From positions 992,001-1,056,000 of the forward strand of contig NC_016051.1 of assembly GCF_000151205.2 (NCBI RefSeq): a stretch of DNA of 64,000 nt, in the 5' to 3' direction. The notes beneath the pieces are model-generated. The model did not search any database. It saw nothing but the letters and a program-made list of their open reading frames with translations, and had not been told where the DNA came from. This DNA comes from Thermococcus sp. AM4 (lineage in GTDB: Archaea; Methanobacteriota_B; Thermococci; Thermococcales; Thermococcaceae). This document shows, one piece after another, positions 26,741 through 34,196 of this stretch. The position numbers and the translations under genes were made by a program. How positions within the stretch are numbered: position 1 is the first letter of the stretch; each line of letters starts with the position of its first letter.

Positions 26741-26905
26741 ATGGACGAGAAGTTAAAGGCCTGCAAGAACTGCCGCTGGTTCGGGCCGATTGACTCCTAC
26801 TTCCTGACCTACGGGATGTGCAGGAAGCACATGAAGACAGTCCACATGAACTTCGTCTGCGACGACTGGGAGCCGCTATGGGGAACGGAAAAGGAGAAAG
26901 AGTGA
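26741..26905 (+). CDS. Small cysteine-rich zinc-binding protein
   Basis: A 54-residue protein with four cysteines, C8-x2-C11, C27 and C40, set in KACKNCRWFG, YGMCRKH and NFVCDDWEPLW. This is a treble-clef or ribbon-like zinc site of the kind seen in small archaeal regulators. ATG 26741 follows GGTGAG. A TATA-like GCTTAAAG lies at 26694-26701. It stops two bases before the convergent antiporter gene. Function unknown. Confidence 0.7.
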   Translation: MDEKLKACKNCRWFGPIDSYFLTYGMCRKHMKTVHMNFVCDDWEPLWGTEKEKE

Positions 26906-26907
26906 GA

Positions 26908-28239
26908 TCACCCGCCCTTCGATCTCGACTCCTGCCTCTTCTGGGCGACCTTCTTCTTCCTGTCCGAGATCTTGCTCTTCCTCTTCTCGACCTTCTGGGA
27001 GATAGTGCTCTCGATGTCCCGCTTGAAGGCCCACTTGAGGAGGGGAGGCGTTATCAGCACCGATACGGTTATGAATATCAGCGTTGCGGCTATGAACTCC
27101 GGTGCGTCCTTCTGGGGAATCGCCCCTCCCTGTATCGCCACCATTAAATCGACGAGGGCAACCTCCGTCCTCGGTATCGAGCCTACCCCCATCTGGAGGG
27201 ACATCCAGAAGTTCTCCCTCGTGAGCAGGAAGTCCCTTCCCCTTCCCCAGGCCGTTATCCATGCTCCGAAGCCCCTGCCAACGACCTTTCCGATTATCGC
27301 TATCGTCGAGAGCACCGCGGCGAGTTTGATCGCGTTCCCGTTCTCGAAGACCTTGAGGTTGAGCATCGCCCCTGTGTGCACGAAGAAGAAGGGCACGAGG
27401 AGACCGTAGCCTATCGCCCTGACGTCCTCCATCATCCTCTTGCCCTCTGGCAGTTTGGAGAGGATCAGGCCCATCATGAAGGCACCCTCGATGGCGGCGG
27501 CGAACCAGCCCTCGGCGAGGGCCGCGAAGAGAAACATCATGCCTATCGCCATTCCGAGGATGCCCTTCTCCACGTGGAGCCGCTCGGCGAAGCGGATGTA
27601 GTAGTCAATGAGATACCAGCCGATGACGCCGGTTATTATGAAGAACGCCACTATCTTGACGCTCAGGTTGATCAAACCGCCGCTTCCAACTGCAAAGATA
27701 ACCAGCGCTATGCCGAGGAAGTCGTCCATGACGCTTGCGCTCAGCGATGCCGCCCCAACCTCGCTCCTGAGAACGCCTAAATCCATCATAACCCTGACCG
27801 TTAGACCTATGCTCGTCGCCGTTAGAAGAACGCCGCCGGCGAAGGCTTCCCTGCTCGGATAACCCATGGCCATGAGGGCGTACCAGCCCATGATCAGCGG
27901 AACGAAAACACCCATGACGGTTGATATCGTGGCCGTCACGCCCGTGCGCTTGAGCTGCTGGATGTCGGTATCGAGGGCGCCCAGAAAGAGGAGGAATATT
28001 ATACCGAGCTTCGCGAGAAACTTCGAGATCTCCGTTGCCATCGTCTCAAAGCCCTGGCCCGTGGTGATCGGCAGGTACTGGGGGGCGACTATTCCGAAGT
28101 AGACGAGGTTCCCGAGGAGCATTCCCATGAGGAGTTCTCCGAGGACACCGGGCAGCTCAAACCTCTCGATTATACTGTCCCCGATCTTCGCCAGGATCAG
28201 GGAGACTCCGATTGTGAAGAGGATCCATGTTGCGTCCAT
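26908..28239 (-). CDS. Cation/proton antiporter, CPA2 (KefB/NapA-like) family
   Basis: A 443-residue transporter with about 12 membrane helices. GVLGELLMGMLLGN in helix 2-3, PSREAFAGGVLLTATSIGLTV and the SVMDDFLGIALV helix with two adjacent Asp (the ion-binding pair in electrogenic members) are family marks. A later EGAFMMGLILSKLP and GSIPRTEVALV also fit. The last 30 residues are a Lys/Arg/Ser cytosolic tail. It would exchange Na+ or K+ for H+. ATG 28239 is preceded by GGTGATG; its 5' end overlaps the CBS gene by 43 bases, so the two are co-expressed. Confidence 0.88.
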   Translation of the reverse strand: MDATWILFTIGVSLILAKIGDSIIERFELPGVLGELLMGMLLGNLVYFGIVAPQYLPITTGQGFETMATEISKFLAKLGIIFLLFLGALDTDIQQLKRTGVTATISTVMGVFVPLIMGWYALMAMGYPSREAFAGGVLLTATSIGLTVRVMMDLGVLRSEVGAASLSASVMDDFLGIALVIFAVGSGGLINLSVKIVAFFIITGVIGWYLIDYYIRFAERLHVEKGILGMAIGMMFLFAALAEGWFAAAIEGAFMMGLILSKLPEGKRMMEDVRAIGYGLLVPFFFVHTGAMLNLKVFENGNAIKLAAVLSTIAIIGKVVGRGFGAWITAWGRGRDFLLTRENFWMSLQMGVGSIPRTEVALVDLMVAIQGGAIPQKDAPEFIAATLIFITVSVLITPPLLKWAFKRDIESTISQKVEKRKSKISDRKKKVAQKRQESRSKGG

Positions 28240-28733
28240 TTCACATCACCCACCCTCAGCAGTCTAAGGAACTCGTCAACCAGGATACGGAGGCTCACTT
28301 CCCCGACGAGCCTGTCGCCCTCGACGACGGCCAGAACCTGAGTCCTGTAGCGCCTCATTTTGAGCAGGGCATCGAGAACCGTCGAGTCCTCCTCGATCGT
28401 GAGAACGTTTCTCTCGGCAACGTCGCCCGCTTTCTCAGCCCCTCCGAGTATTGACCTCAGGGTCCTGCTGGTCATTCCGAGCTTGAACTTGTGGGCCTCG
28501 GGGGGAAGGAGGATGTCTATGACGTCGAGGTACCTGATGACGCCTTCGAGCCTCATGCTCTCCCTGTCCTCAACGACCCAGACGTGGTGCCTCGTCCTGA
28601 GGATTTTAAGAACCGTGAGGATGGGGGTATCAACGGTAACGATGGGCATTGAGGCTATCGGAGGCATTATGTCGTCCAGCTTCATGGAATGAAAACTCTG
28701 AAGGGCCCTTTCAACGTCATGCACAGCTACCAC
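28197..28733 (-). CDS. CBS-domain pair protein
   Basis: A 178-residue soluble protein with two CBS domains: about 18-75 (PIVTVDTPILTVLKILRTRHH..VIRYLDVIDIL) and about 108-165 (NVLTIEEDSTVLDALLKMRRY..GEVSLRILVDEFL). CBS pairs bind adenine nucleotides and act as sensors. Because it precedes and overlaps the antiporter gene, it is probably the regulatory partner of that transporter; this is inference from arrangement. The tail of ~20 residues is polar (QHGSSSQSE) and read through the antiporter start. Start is uncertain: GTG 28733 is nearly at the predicted transcription start. Confidence 0.85.
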   Translation of the reverse strand: MVAVHDVERALQSFHSMKLDDIMPPIASMPIVTVDTPILTVLKILRTRHHVWVVEDRESMRLEGVIRYLDVIDILLPPEAHKFKLGMTSRTLRSILGGAEKAGDVAERNVLTIEEDSTVLDALLKMRRYRTQVLAVVEGDRLVGEVSLRILVDEFLRLLRVGDVKWTQHGSSSQSESP

Positions 28734-28758
28734 CGGTTTTCCAGGTGTGAAAAACTCC

Positions 28759-28773
28759 CTTTAAGCTTTTCTG
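28759..28773 (-). promoter_or_regulatory. BRE/TATA promoter of the CBS-antiporter operon
   Basis: On minus, CAGAAAA then GCTTAAAG. The expected start site is about 28735, so the leader is very short or absent. Confidence 0.5.
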
Positions 28774-28884
28774 GTCATTCCCAGCCCATAGTGAACGTTT
28801 AAGATCATGTGGGGCCCCCTCCTGTACCATGCGACCACTAACTTTTTAGTTCGTAGAACGGATTATCCACAAACGGTGATCCGT

Positions 28885-29589
28885 ATGGTAGAGAGGATAT
28901 CCACTGGAATACCGGGACTCGATGAGATGCTCGGGGGAGGCCTGATAGCGGGAAGGGCCTATCTCGTCGAAGGACCTCCCGGAGCAGGTAAGACCATACT
29001 GGCGATGCACTTCGCCATGGCCGGTGTTGAGAGGGGCGAGAACGCCCTTTACGTAACCCTTGAAGAGCCCGCGGATCAGCTAAAGGAGGACATGGCGGGA
29101 CTCGGTTTCAACGTTGGAAGCGAGAACTTCAAGATAGTGGACGCGACCCCCGTGAACCCCGAGAGAAGCATCGTGTTCTCAGAGAGCCCGGACATCGAAT
29201 TCGGGGAGAGCTTTGAGAGACTTCTCAACTCCCTGAGCGCGGAGCTCAGAAAAAGGGAATACCGGAGGGTGGTCGTCGATCCGATAACCATGGTCAAGCT
29301 AACCGTGCCGGACGAGCTCGAATACAGGAAGATATTCCTCTCCTTCCTCAAGACCCTCAGGCGGTACAACGTCACCGTTCTGATGACGTCGGAGCTCGAG
29401 AAAAGCGACGTGGAGAAGTACCTCGTCAGCGGCGTGATCAGGCTCACCAGGGTCGTCTCGGGGGACAAACCCGTCAGGGCCATTCAGATAACCAAGTTCA
29501 GGGGTTCGGCCTTCGACGAGGCCATGAGGCCGTACCGGATAACGAGCAGGGGAATACAGATCTTCCCTGGGGAGACCGTGTTCGTTTAA
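28885..29589 (+). CDS. KaiC-like RecA-superfamily ATPase
   Basis: A 234-residue single-domain KaiC/RadA-type ATPase. It opens with RISTGIPGLDEMLGGGL, then Walker A GPPGAGKT at 30-37, GENALYVTLEEP and Walker B RRVVVDPI near 128, ending in ITSRGIQIFPGE. Such proteins are abundant in Thermococcales and are proposed to signal through ATP binding; this one's partner is unknown. ATG 28885 follows GGTGAT. An upstream in-frame start at 28807 would add ~26 residues that do not resemble the family. It converges on glyS. Confidence 0.85.
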   Translation: MVERISTGIPGLDEMLGGGLIAGRAYLVEGPPGAGKTILAMHFAMAGVERGENALYVTLEEPADQLKEDMAGLGFNVGSENFKIVDATPVNPERSIVFSESPDIEFGESFERLLNSLSAELRKREYRRVVVDPITMVKLTVPDELEYRKIFLSFLKTLRRYNVTVLMTSELEKSDVEKYLVSGVIRLTRVVSGDKPVRAIQITKFRGSAFDEAMRPYRITSRGIQIFPGETVFV

Positions 29590-29603
29590 AAGAAAAGAAA
29601 CGC

Positions 29604-31313
29604 TCACTCCCCGAAGATCAGCTCCCTGAGCTTTGACGGCAGCTCCTCTATCTTAACCCTTACCTGCTCCCTCGTGTCGCGGTCGCGAATCGTCACCGTG
29701 TTGTCCTCGGGCGTCTGGTTGTCTATGGTCACGCAGTAGGGCGTTCCAATCTCGTCGTACCTTAGATAGCGCTTTCCGATTGTGTCCTTCTCGTCGTAGA
29801 CGACTATAAAGCCAGCTTTCTGGAGCTTCCTGAAGACGTCGTAGGCTATGCTCTTCAGCGGTTCCTTGGCGACGAGGGGCAGAACTGCAACCTCAATCGG
29901 CGCCATGTCCTTCTTGAGCTTTAGATAAGTCCTGTCCTCCTCGATGACGAGACTGTTCTCGAGGAGCAGGTAGAAGGGCCTATCTATTCCGAAACTCGGC
30001 TCGAGGACGTGCGGGACTATCTTCTCGCCGGTTATTTTCTCCTCGACTTCCCTTATTATGAAGTCGTCTCTCTCCAGCTCGTAGCCCTCTATCGTGATTT
30101 TGCCCTCTTTCTCAAGGATTCCGACCAGCTCGCGCTTCTTCTCCTCGTCCCAGCCCTTGATGAGCTCGTTTATCCTCTTGGCGTCTTTCCTCAGCTTCGG
30201 ACCAACGCGCTTGAGGTTGAGGGAAACCTCCAGCTTCCTCACGATTTTCGGCTCGTCGTAGTGGATGAGCACCGTCAAATCTGCCCCGCTCTCGCGCATG
30301 TGCCTGCTTAAGTCGTAGTCTCCCCTGTTGGCTATTCCAACGCATTCCACCCAGCCGAAGCGCTCGCTGTGGATTTCCGCGTCCCAGGTGTCGCGCGAGT
30401 AGTGGGCACGCTCCTCCGGTAGCTGCTGGCGGAAGCGTATCTTTTCTTCTGGAATGCCGATGTCGAGGAGGGTTCTCTTGACCATGACCATGTAGTAGGC
30501 GAAGAAGGTGTTCATAATGTAGCCTTTCTTTACAGCTTCCTCGGCGGTGAGCTCAATCTCGCCAAGGCCCTTGAGCTGGTGCTCTATCGGGTAGAGCCTC
30601 AAAACCTCGTCCTTAACCTCGTCGAAGTGCGGGTGCTCTGTCTCCTTCGGGTTGAAGAATATCTCGGCCTCTGCCTGCGTGAACTCCCTGAGCCTCAACA
30701 TTCCCTGCCTCGGTGAAATCTCGTTCCTGTAAGCTTTCCCAATCTGGAAGACGCCGAAGGGGAGCTTGTTCCTCGCGAAGGCGTTCAGCCTTTTGAAGTT
30801 CACGAACATTCCCTGGGCCGTCTCTGGCCTTAAGTAACCTTTCTGGTCGCCGTAGGGGCCGATTTTCGTCTCAAACATGAGGTTGAAGTACCACACATCG
30901 GACAGCTCGCCGCCGCACTCGGGACAGCGGATGTCGTGTTCTCTAATAAGCTTCGTGAGTTCCTCAGCTGATAACCCCTCGACGTCCATGCCAAGGGCTT
31001 CCTCGACGAGGTGGTCGGCTCTAAACCTGGCGCCGCACTTCTTACACTCGACGAGCGGGTCGACGAACTTCTCGACGTGTCCGCTCGCTATGAATACCTT
31101 CTCCGGCGTTATGTCAGGCGTTTCGAGCTCGAAGAAGCCCTCCCTCTGGAAAGCTTCCCTTATTTTCTGCTCTATCTTCCTCTTTATCGTCGCGCCGAGC
31201 GGGCCGTAGTCGTAGAATCCGCGTGAACCGCCGTAGATTTCAAAGCTGCCCCACGCGAAGCCTCGCCTCCTCATCAGATCCTGGAGAACCTCGTACTTGT
31301 CCTGCTCCCCCAT
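29604..31313 (-). CDS. glyS: Glycyl-tRNA synthetase (alpha2 type)
   Basis: A 569-residue class II synthetase. The N-terminus has WGSFEIYGGSRGFYDYGPLG (motif 1 region). A zinc-ribbon-like insert CKKCGARFRADH...CPECGGEL lies near 87-135. Motif 2 is FQIGKAYRNEISPRQGMLR, and motif 3 is FGIDRPFYLLLE. The C-terminal ~110 residues are the anticodon-binding domain (VAVLPLVAKEP..). It charges tRNA-Gly. ATG 31313 is about 45 bases after a minus-strand TATA CTTTTTATG near 31350. Confidence 0.96.
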   Translation of the reverse strand: MGEQDKYEVLQDLMRRRGFAWGSFEIYGGSRGFYDYGPLGATIKRKIEQKIREAFQREGFFELETPDITPEKVFIASGHVEKFVDPLVECKKCGARFRADHLVEEALGMDVEGLSAEELTKLIREHDIRCPECGGELSDVWYFNLMFETKIGPYGDQKGYLRPETAQGMFVNFKRLNAFARNKLPFGVFQIGKAYRNEISPRQGMLRLREFTQAEAEIFFNPKETEHPHFDEVKDEVLRLYPIEHQLKGLGEIELTAEEAVKKGYIMNTFFAYYMVMVKRTLLDIGIPEEKIRFRQQLPEERAHYSRDTWDAEIHSERFGWVECVGIANRGDYDLSRHMRESGADLTVLIHYDEPKIVRKLEVSLNLKRVGPKLRKDAKRINELIKGWDEEKKRELVGILEKEGKITIEGYELERDDFIIREVEEKITGEKIVPHVLEPSFGIDRPFYLLLENSLVIEEDRTYLKLKKDMAPIEVAVLPLVAKEPLKSIAYDVFRKLQKAGFIVVYDEKDTIGKRYLRYDEIGTPYCVTIDNQTPEDNTVTIRDRDTREQVRVKIEELPSKLRELIFGE

Positions 31314-31395
31314 GCTCTACCACCTGAGAGTTGAGCGAGACAATTTCATAAAAAGGTTTTGGGGCTTTCCCTGGAATTCTGACGATGCCGAAAAA

Positions 31396-31421
31396 CGGAA
31401 AGAGTTATAAACCGTTTCCGT
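31396..31421 (+). promoter_or_regulatory. Promoter of the Sm-L37e operon
   Basis: CGGAAAGA (BRE-like) then GTTATAAA at 31404-31411. ACGGAAA and TTTCCGT form an inverted repeat around the TATA. The Sm gene starts 50 bases downstream. Confidence 0.6.
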
Positions 31422-31462
31422 CGTTTAGGCTATGAGCTTTGATTGTTTGGAGGTGCGTGAAA

Positions 31463-31693
31463 ATGGCGGAAAGACCACTCGATGTTATTCACAGGTCCCT
31501 TGACAAGGACGTCCTCGTGCTCCTCAAGAGGGGTGGCGAGTTCAGGGGCAAGCTCATCGGTTACGACATCCACCTGAACGTTGTCCTCGCCGGAGCCGAC
31601 TACATACAGGACGGCGAGGTCGTTAAGAGCTACGGTAAAATCGTCGTGAGGGGAGACAACGTTCTCGCGATCTCCCCGGTCGATATCGAGTGA
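31463..31693 (+). CDS. Sm-like RNA-binding protein (SmAP/Lsm)
   Basis: A 76-residue archaeal Lsm protein. Sm1 is DVLVLLKRGGEFRGKLIGYDIHLNVVL (Gly, Asp and Asn at the expected sites) and Sm2 is GKIVVRGDNVLAISP. It forms a heptameric ring that binds U-rich RNA. ATG 31463 (MAERPLDVIHRSL) follows GGAGGTG. The ribosomal L37e gene follows after 22 bases, a pairing I recall as common in archaea. Confidence 0.95.
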   Translation: MAERPLDVIHRSLDKDVLVLLKRGGEFRGKLIGYDIHLNVVLAGADYIQDGEVVKSYGKIVVRGDNVLAISPVDIE

Positions 31694-31715
31694 GCAGACT
31701 TAGCGAGGTGAGACC

Positions 31716-31907
31716 ATGGGAGCGGGCACAGAGCCAAAGGGTAAGCGGAATCGTACTCCGACCCACATAAGGTGCAGGCGCTGTGGTAGAAGAGCTTTCA
31801 ACGTCAAGAAGGGCTACTGCGCCGCCTGCGGCTTCGGCAGGAGCAGGAGAATGAGGAAGTACCGCTGGAGCCACAAGTGGAAGAAGAAGAGGAACCTCCC
31901 CTACTGA
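31716..31907 (+). CDS. rpl37e: Large subunit ribosomal protein eL37
   Basis: A 63-residue zinc-binding ribosomal protein. CRRC at ~20-23 and CAAC at ~35-38 form the zinc ribbon; the rest is very basic ([22 protein letters not shown]), as in eL37. ATG 31716 follows GCGAGGTGA. It is the second gene of the Sm operon, and a C/D box RNA lies 15-20 bases after its stop. Confidence 0.96.
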   Translation: MGAGTEPKGKRNRTPTHIRCRRCGRRAFNVKKGYCAACGFGRSRRMRKYRWSHKWKKKRNLPY

Positions 31908-31921
31908 ACCCTTTTCTTTTC

Positions 31922-31980
31922 CATGCGATGATGACCCTTTAACCGGCTGACTGTGATGAGCTGGACCCGTGCCTGAGCCC
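31922..31980 (+). ncRNA. C/D box sRNA (2'-O-methylation guide)
   Basis: All four boxes are in order: C ATGATGA at 31928-31934, D' CTGA at 31947-31950, C' GTGATGA at 31953-31959 and D CTGA at 31973-31976. The guides between them are 12 and 13 bases, the archaeal norm, and D' and C' are three bases apart. The flanking stem is weak. It could be processed from the Sm-L37e transcript. The predicted modified base pairs with the fifth guide position upstream of each D box; targets were not searched. Confidence 0.85.
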
Positions 31981-32007
31981 AAGGCTTAGAAAAGCATTGC
32001 CGAGATA

Positions 32008-32178
32008 CTAAACTTCCCCGGCGTACTCCTCAAGCTCCTCGGCGCTTGCCCTTCCGAGCATTCCGGGATGGACTTTCTTTTTCATTGCCTTTGCGAGAAA
32101 CTCTGCGTCAGCTTCAAGGAATTTTTTGAGCCGTTCAATGTCAATCCCCGCCGGAACCTTTATCGTTATCTCCTCCAT
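32008..32178 (-). CDS. Antitoxin-like small protein, no partner
   Basis: A 56-residue protein, MEEITIKVPAGIDIERLKKF at its start, then a charged helix and KKKVHPGMLGRASAEELEEY. One beta strand followed by helices is the usual look of short VapB-type antitoxins in Thermococcales, where the strand is DNA-binding and the C-terminus wraps a PIN toxin. ATG 32178 follows AGGTGGG, and a minus-strand TATA TTTATA lies near 32207-32215. No PIN gene follows: the next 100 bases hold the C/D sRNA. So it may be an orphan or act on a toxin elsewhere. Confidence 0.6.
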   Translation of the reverse strand: MEEITIKVPAGIDIERLKKFLEADAEFLAKAMKKKVHPGMLGRASAEELEEYAGEV

Positions 32179-32229
32179 GCTCCCACCTAAAGGGAATTCG
32201 ATGGAGTTGTATAAATCCCTATCAAAGCT

Positions 32230-32952
32230 TTATCCTCCCCCCACAATCGCCTTGAACCTCTTCGCGTCCCGGCACATGTCGGTGTTGTTGAAGAAGACGA
32301 AGCTCTCACTCCTGTTCCAGCCGAGGACGCGCTCTCGAACTTTTTGCAGTTCCTCGTCGCTGTAGGAGTGCCGGTAAATTATCCGCCCGTTCTCGTAGCG
32401 CCCGTGAAGGCGGTAGTAGTTCGTCTCGCCGCTGTGGAGCGGAATCCTCACGAGCGGGTCTGTTACGTCTATGACGTCGAAGGCCCTAACGAAGCGCTTA
32501 ATCCCCTCCTCGCTCCAGCCCCTCAGCTCAACGGCTATCTCGAAGTTTCCCCTGTCAATCATCTCGAAGAACCTTTCCGCGTTGGTGAAGCTCTCCTCGC
32601 TCTCTTTAAAGCTCCGGGGGAGCTGGATGAGAATGAAGCGCGCGCCGAGGGTTTCGGCCTCTTTGAGCGTTACCCGCCAGAAGTGAAGGACGTCGCTCGT
32701 TGGCCTCAAAAGGCCGACGTTTTTGCCCGGCTTCACGTTGCTCCTCCGCCACGTCGGGCTGTTTGGGGGATGCGTTACGCCCTGAAAGGCCTTCACCGCG
32801 AAAGTAAAACCTTCTGGTGCCTCTTTCCTCCAGCGCTCGAGGGTTTTCTCCCCAAGGATTCTGTAAAAGGTCTGCTGAACCTCAACCGCGTCGAAGTCCC
32901 GGAAATACTTCGCCCTTCCCTCGCAGAAGCCACACGTTCCAACCTTAATCAT
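32230..32952 (-). CDS. DUF72-family TIM-barrel protein
   Basis: A 240-residue DUF72 (YecE-like) protein: KVGTCGFCEGRAKYFRDFDAVEVQ at the start, FTFAVKAFQGVTH near 50, FILIQLPRSFK near 105, and YYRLHGRYENG with a late VFFNNT. The fold resembles sugar-phosphate isomerase barrels; biochemical activity is unknown. Of several ATGs, 32952 is spaced properly behind GGAGTG. It follows nurA without a gap, so it is the last gene of the HerA-Mre11-Rad50-NurA transcript. Confidence 0.85.
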   Translation of the reverse strand: MIKVGTCGFCEGRAKYFRDFDAVEVQQTFYRILGEKTLERWRKEAPEGFTFAVKAFQGVTHPPNSPTWRRSNVKPGKNVGLLRPTSDVLHFWRVTLKEAETLGARFILIQLPRSFKESEESFTNAERFFEMIDRGNFEIAVELRGWSEEGIKRFVRAFDVIDVTDPLVRIPLHSGETNYYRLHGRYENGRIIYRHSYSDEELQKVRERVLGWNRSESFVFFNNTDMCRDAKRFKAIVGGG

Positions 32953-32957
32953 CTCCA

Positions 32958-34196
32958 TCACTCCAGCGGTTCCCTTCCGTAGCGCAGGAAGTTCAGGTAT
33001 GCCTCGTCCTCGCCAACTATCGCGCTCAGGATTGCGTCAACGTAGGCGTCGAACTCCCTCTTCTTGATTACGACCGAGTGGTGCGCGTATTCGAGCGGAA
33101 TCACGTACTCATCTTCGGCCACAGAGAGGATTTTTGCCAGCGTTTCCTCGAAGTCCTGCCCCTCCGGAACCTCGAGGAGATAAATCAATCCCCCGTCTGC
33201 GAAGCGGACGTAGGCCGGGTTAATTCTCGCGCCCTCTATCTTCCTCCCGTCGAGGACGAGAATCTCGCGAAGGTTCTCGAAAAAGCCGTGCTCCATGAGG
33301 TCGAGGATTAACTGAGCGAGGGCCTCCTTCTTGCCGACCTTCGACGAGAAGCGCAGGTAACCGCTCTTATCGGTCAGCGAAGCTACGACGGGCGTGTCCA
33401 CCATTATTGGAACTTTTTTCAGCTTCTCCCTCTCTGCTACCGTCCCTATGACGTCGGAGCGGTAGAAGGTCTTGGCTATCGAGGCTATCTCGTTTCCCAA
33501 AAGCCTGTCAAGGGCGTGGAGGTATTCAAGGTATTCGAAGAGGACTATCAGGTTTTCGGCATCCACAACCCACCAGATTTTTCCGCGAATGCTCCTCGAG
33601 CCCTTCTCCTCCAGTATCTTGAAGATTGACTTTCCTTCTCTCCCGCGGGCGAGCAGAGATGGACCCGAGATGACGCCCTTTTTGAGCTCCCGCTTCCACT
33701 CGTTCCATTGTTTGTTTAGGTAGTCAAGGAAGTCCAGCGAGGCCTCCAAGAGCGTCCTCCCGTGTCTTTCATAGAGCTGGTTCGTGGTCGAGTTCGCGTA
33801 GCTCGGCGGTCTTATGAGTGCCCCGCTTATCGTGCCGTCCATGAGCACGAGGTCCGACATTTCCCCGACGAGGGCACCCATTCTTTTTTCTAAGGTATCC
33901 ATGTGAACCCTTATCCTGTCGTCCGCGTTGCTGTAGGGGAAGAGCGCCCCGATGTCGTTCCAGTAGTAGAGGTCATCGCCGACCGCCGATGCGGAGACGG
34001 CGTAGATTATCGCCCCGCTGAGCCTCTTGGCCATTCTACTGCCGTCAACGGCGTAAACCTTAGCTTTCTTCGGCTCGGGTAAGCTCTCCCAGCGGTAGTG
34101 CTTCCTCACGAGGGGAACGAGCTTTCCGAGCTCTTTCCTGCTCTCCCTGAGGAAGTGCCTGATTTCCTCGAGGTGCCGGTCGTCAATACGCTCCAA
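32958..34196 (-). CDS. nurA: NurA 5'-3' nuclease
   Basis: A 412-residue NurA nuclease working with HerA to resect DNA ends for homologous recombination. The first metal-binding Asp lies in VYAVDGSRMAKRL near residue 45, and the DLVLMDGTISG Asp near 125; further family marks include LVDGRKIEG-like LVLDGRKIEG. A TTG at 34196 sits six bases after GGAGGTGG and starts MERIDDRHLEE; a GTG at 34223 would precede that site. It overlaps the end of rad50. Confidence 0.92.
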   Translation of the reverse strand: MERIDDRHLEEIRHFLRESRKELGKLVPLVRKHYRWESLPEPKKAKVYAVDGSRMAKRLSGAIIYAVSASAVGDDLYYWNDIGALFPYSNADDRIRVHMDTLEKRMGALVGEMSDLVLMDGTISGALIRPPSYANSTTNQLYERHGRTLLEASLDFLDYLNKQWNEWKRELKKGVISGPSLLARGREGKSIFKILEEKGSRSIRGKIWWVVDAENLIVLFEYLEYLHALDRLLGNEIASIAKTFYRSDVIGTVAEREKLKKVPIMVDTPVVASLTDKSGYLRFSSKVGKKEALAQLILDLMEHGFFENLREILVLDGRKIEGARINPAYVRFADGGLIYLLEVPEGQDFEETLAKILSVAEDEYVIPLEYAHHSVVIKKREFDAYVDAILSAIVGEDEAYLNFLRYGREPLE

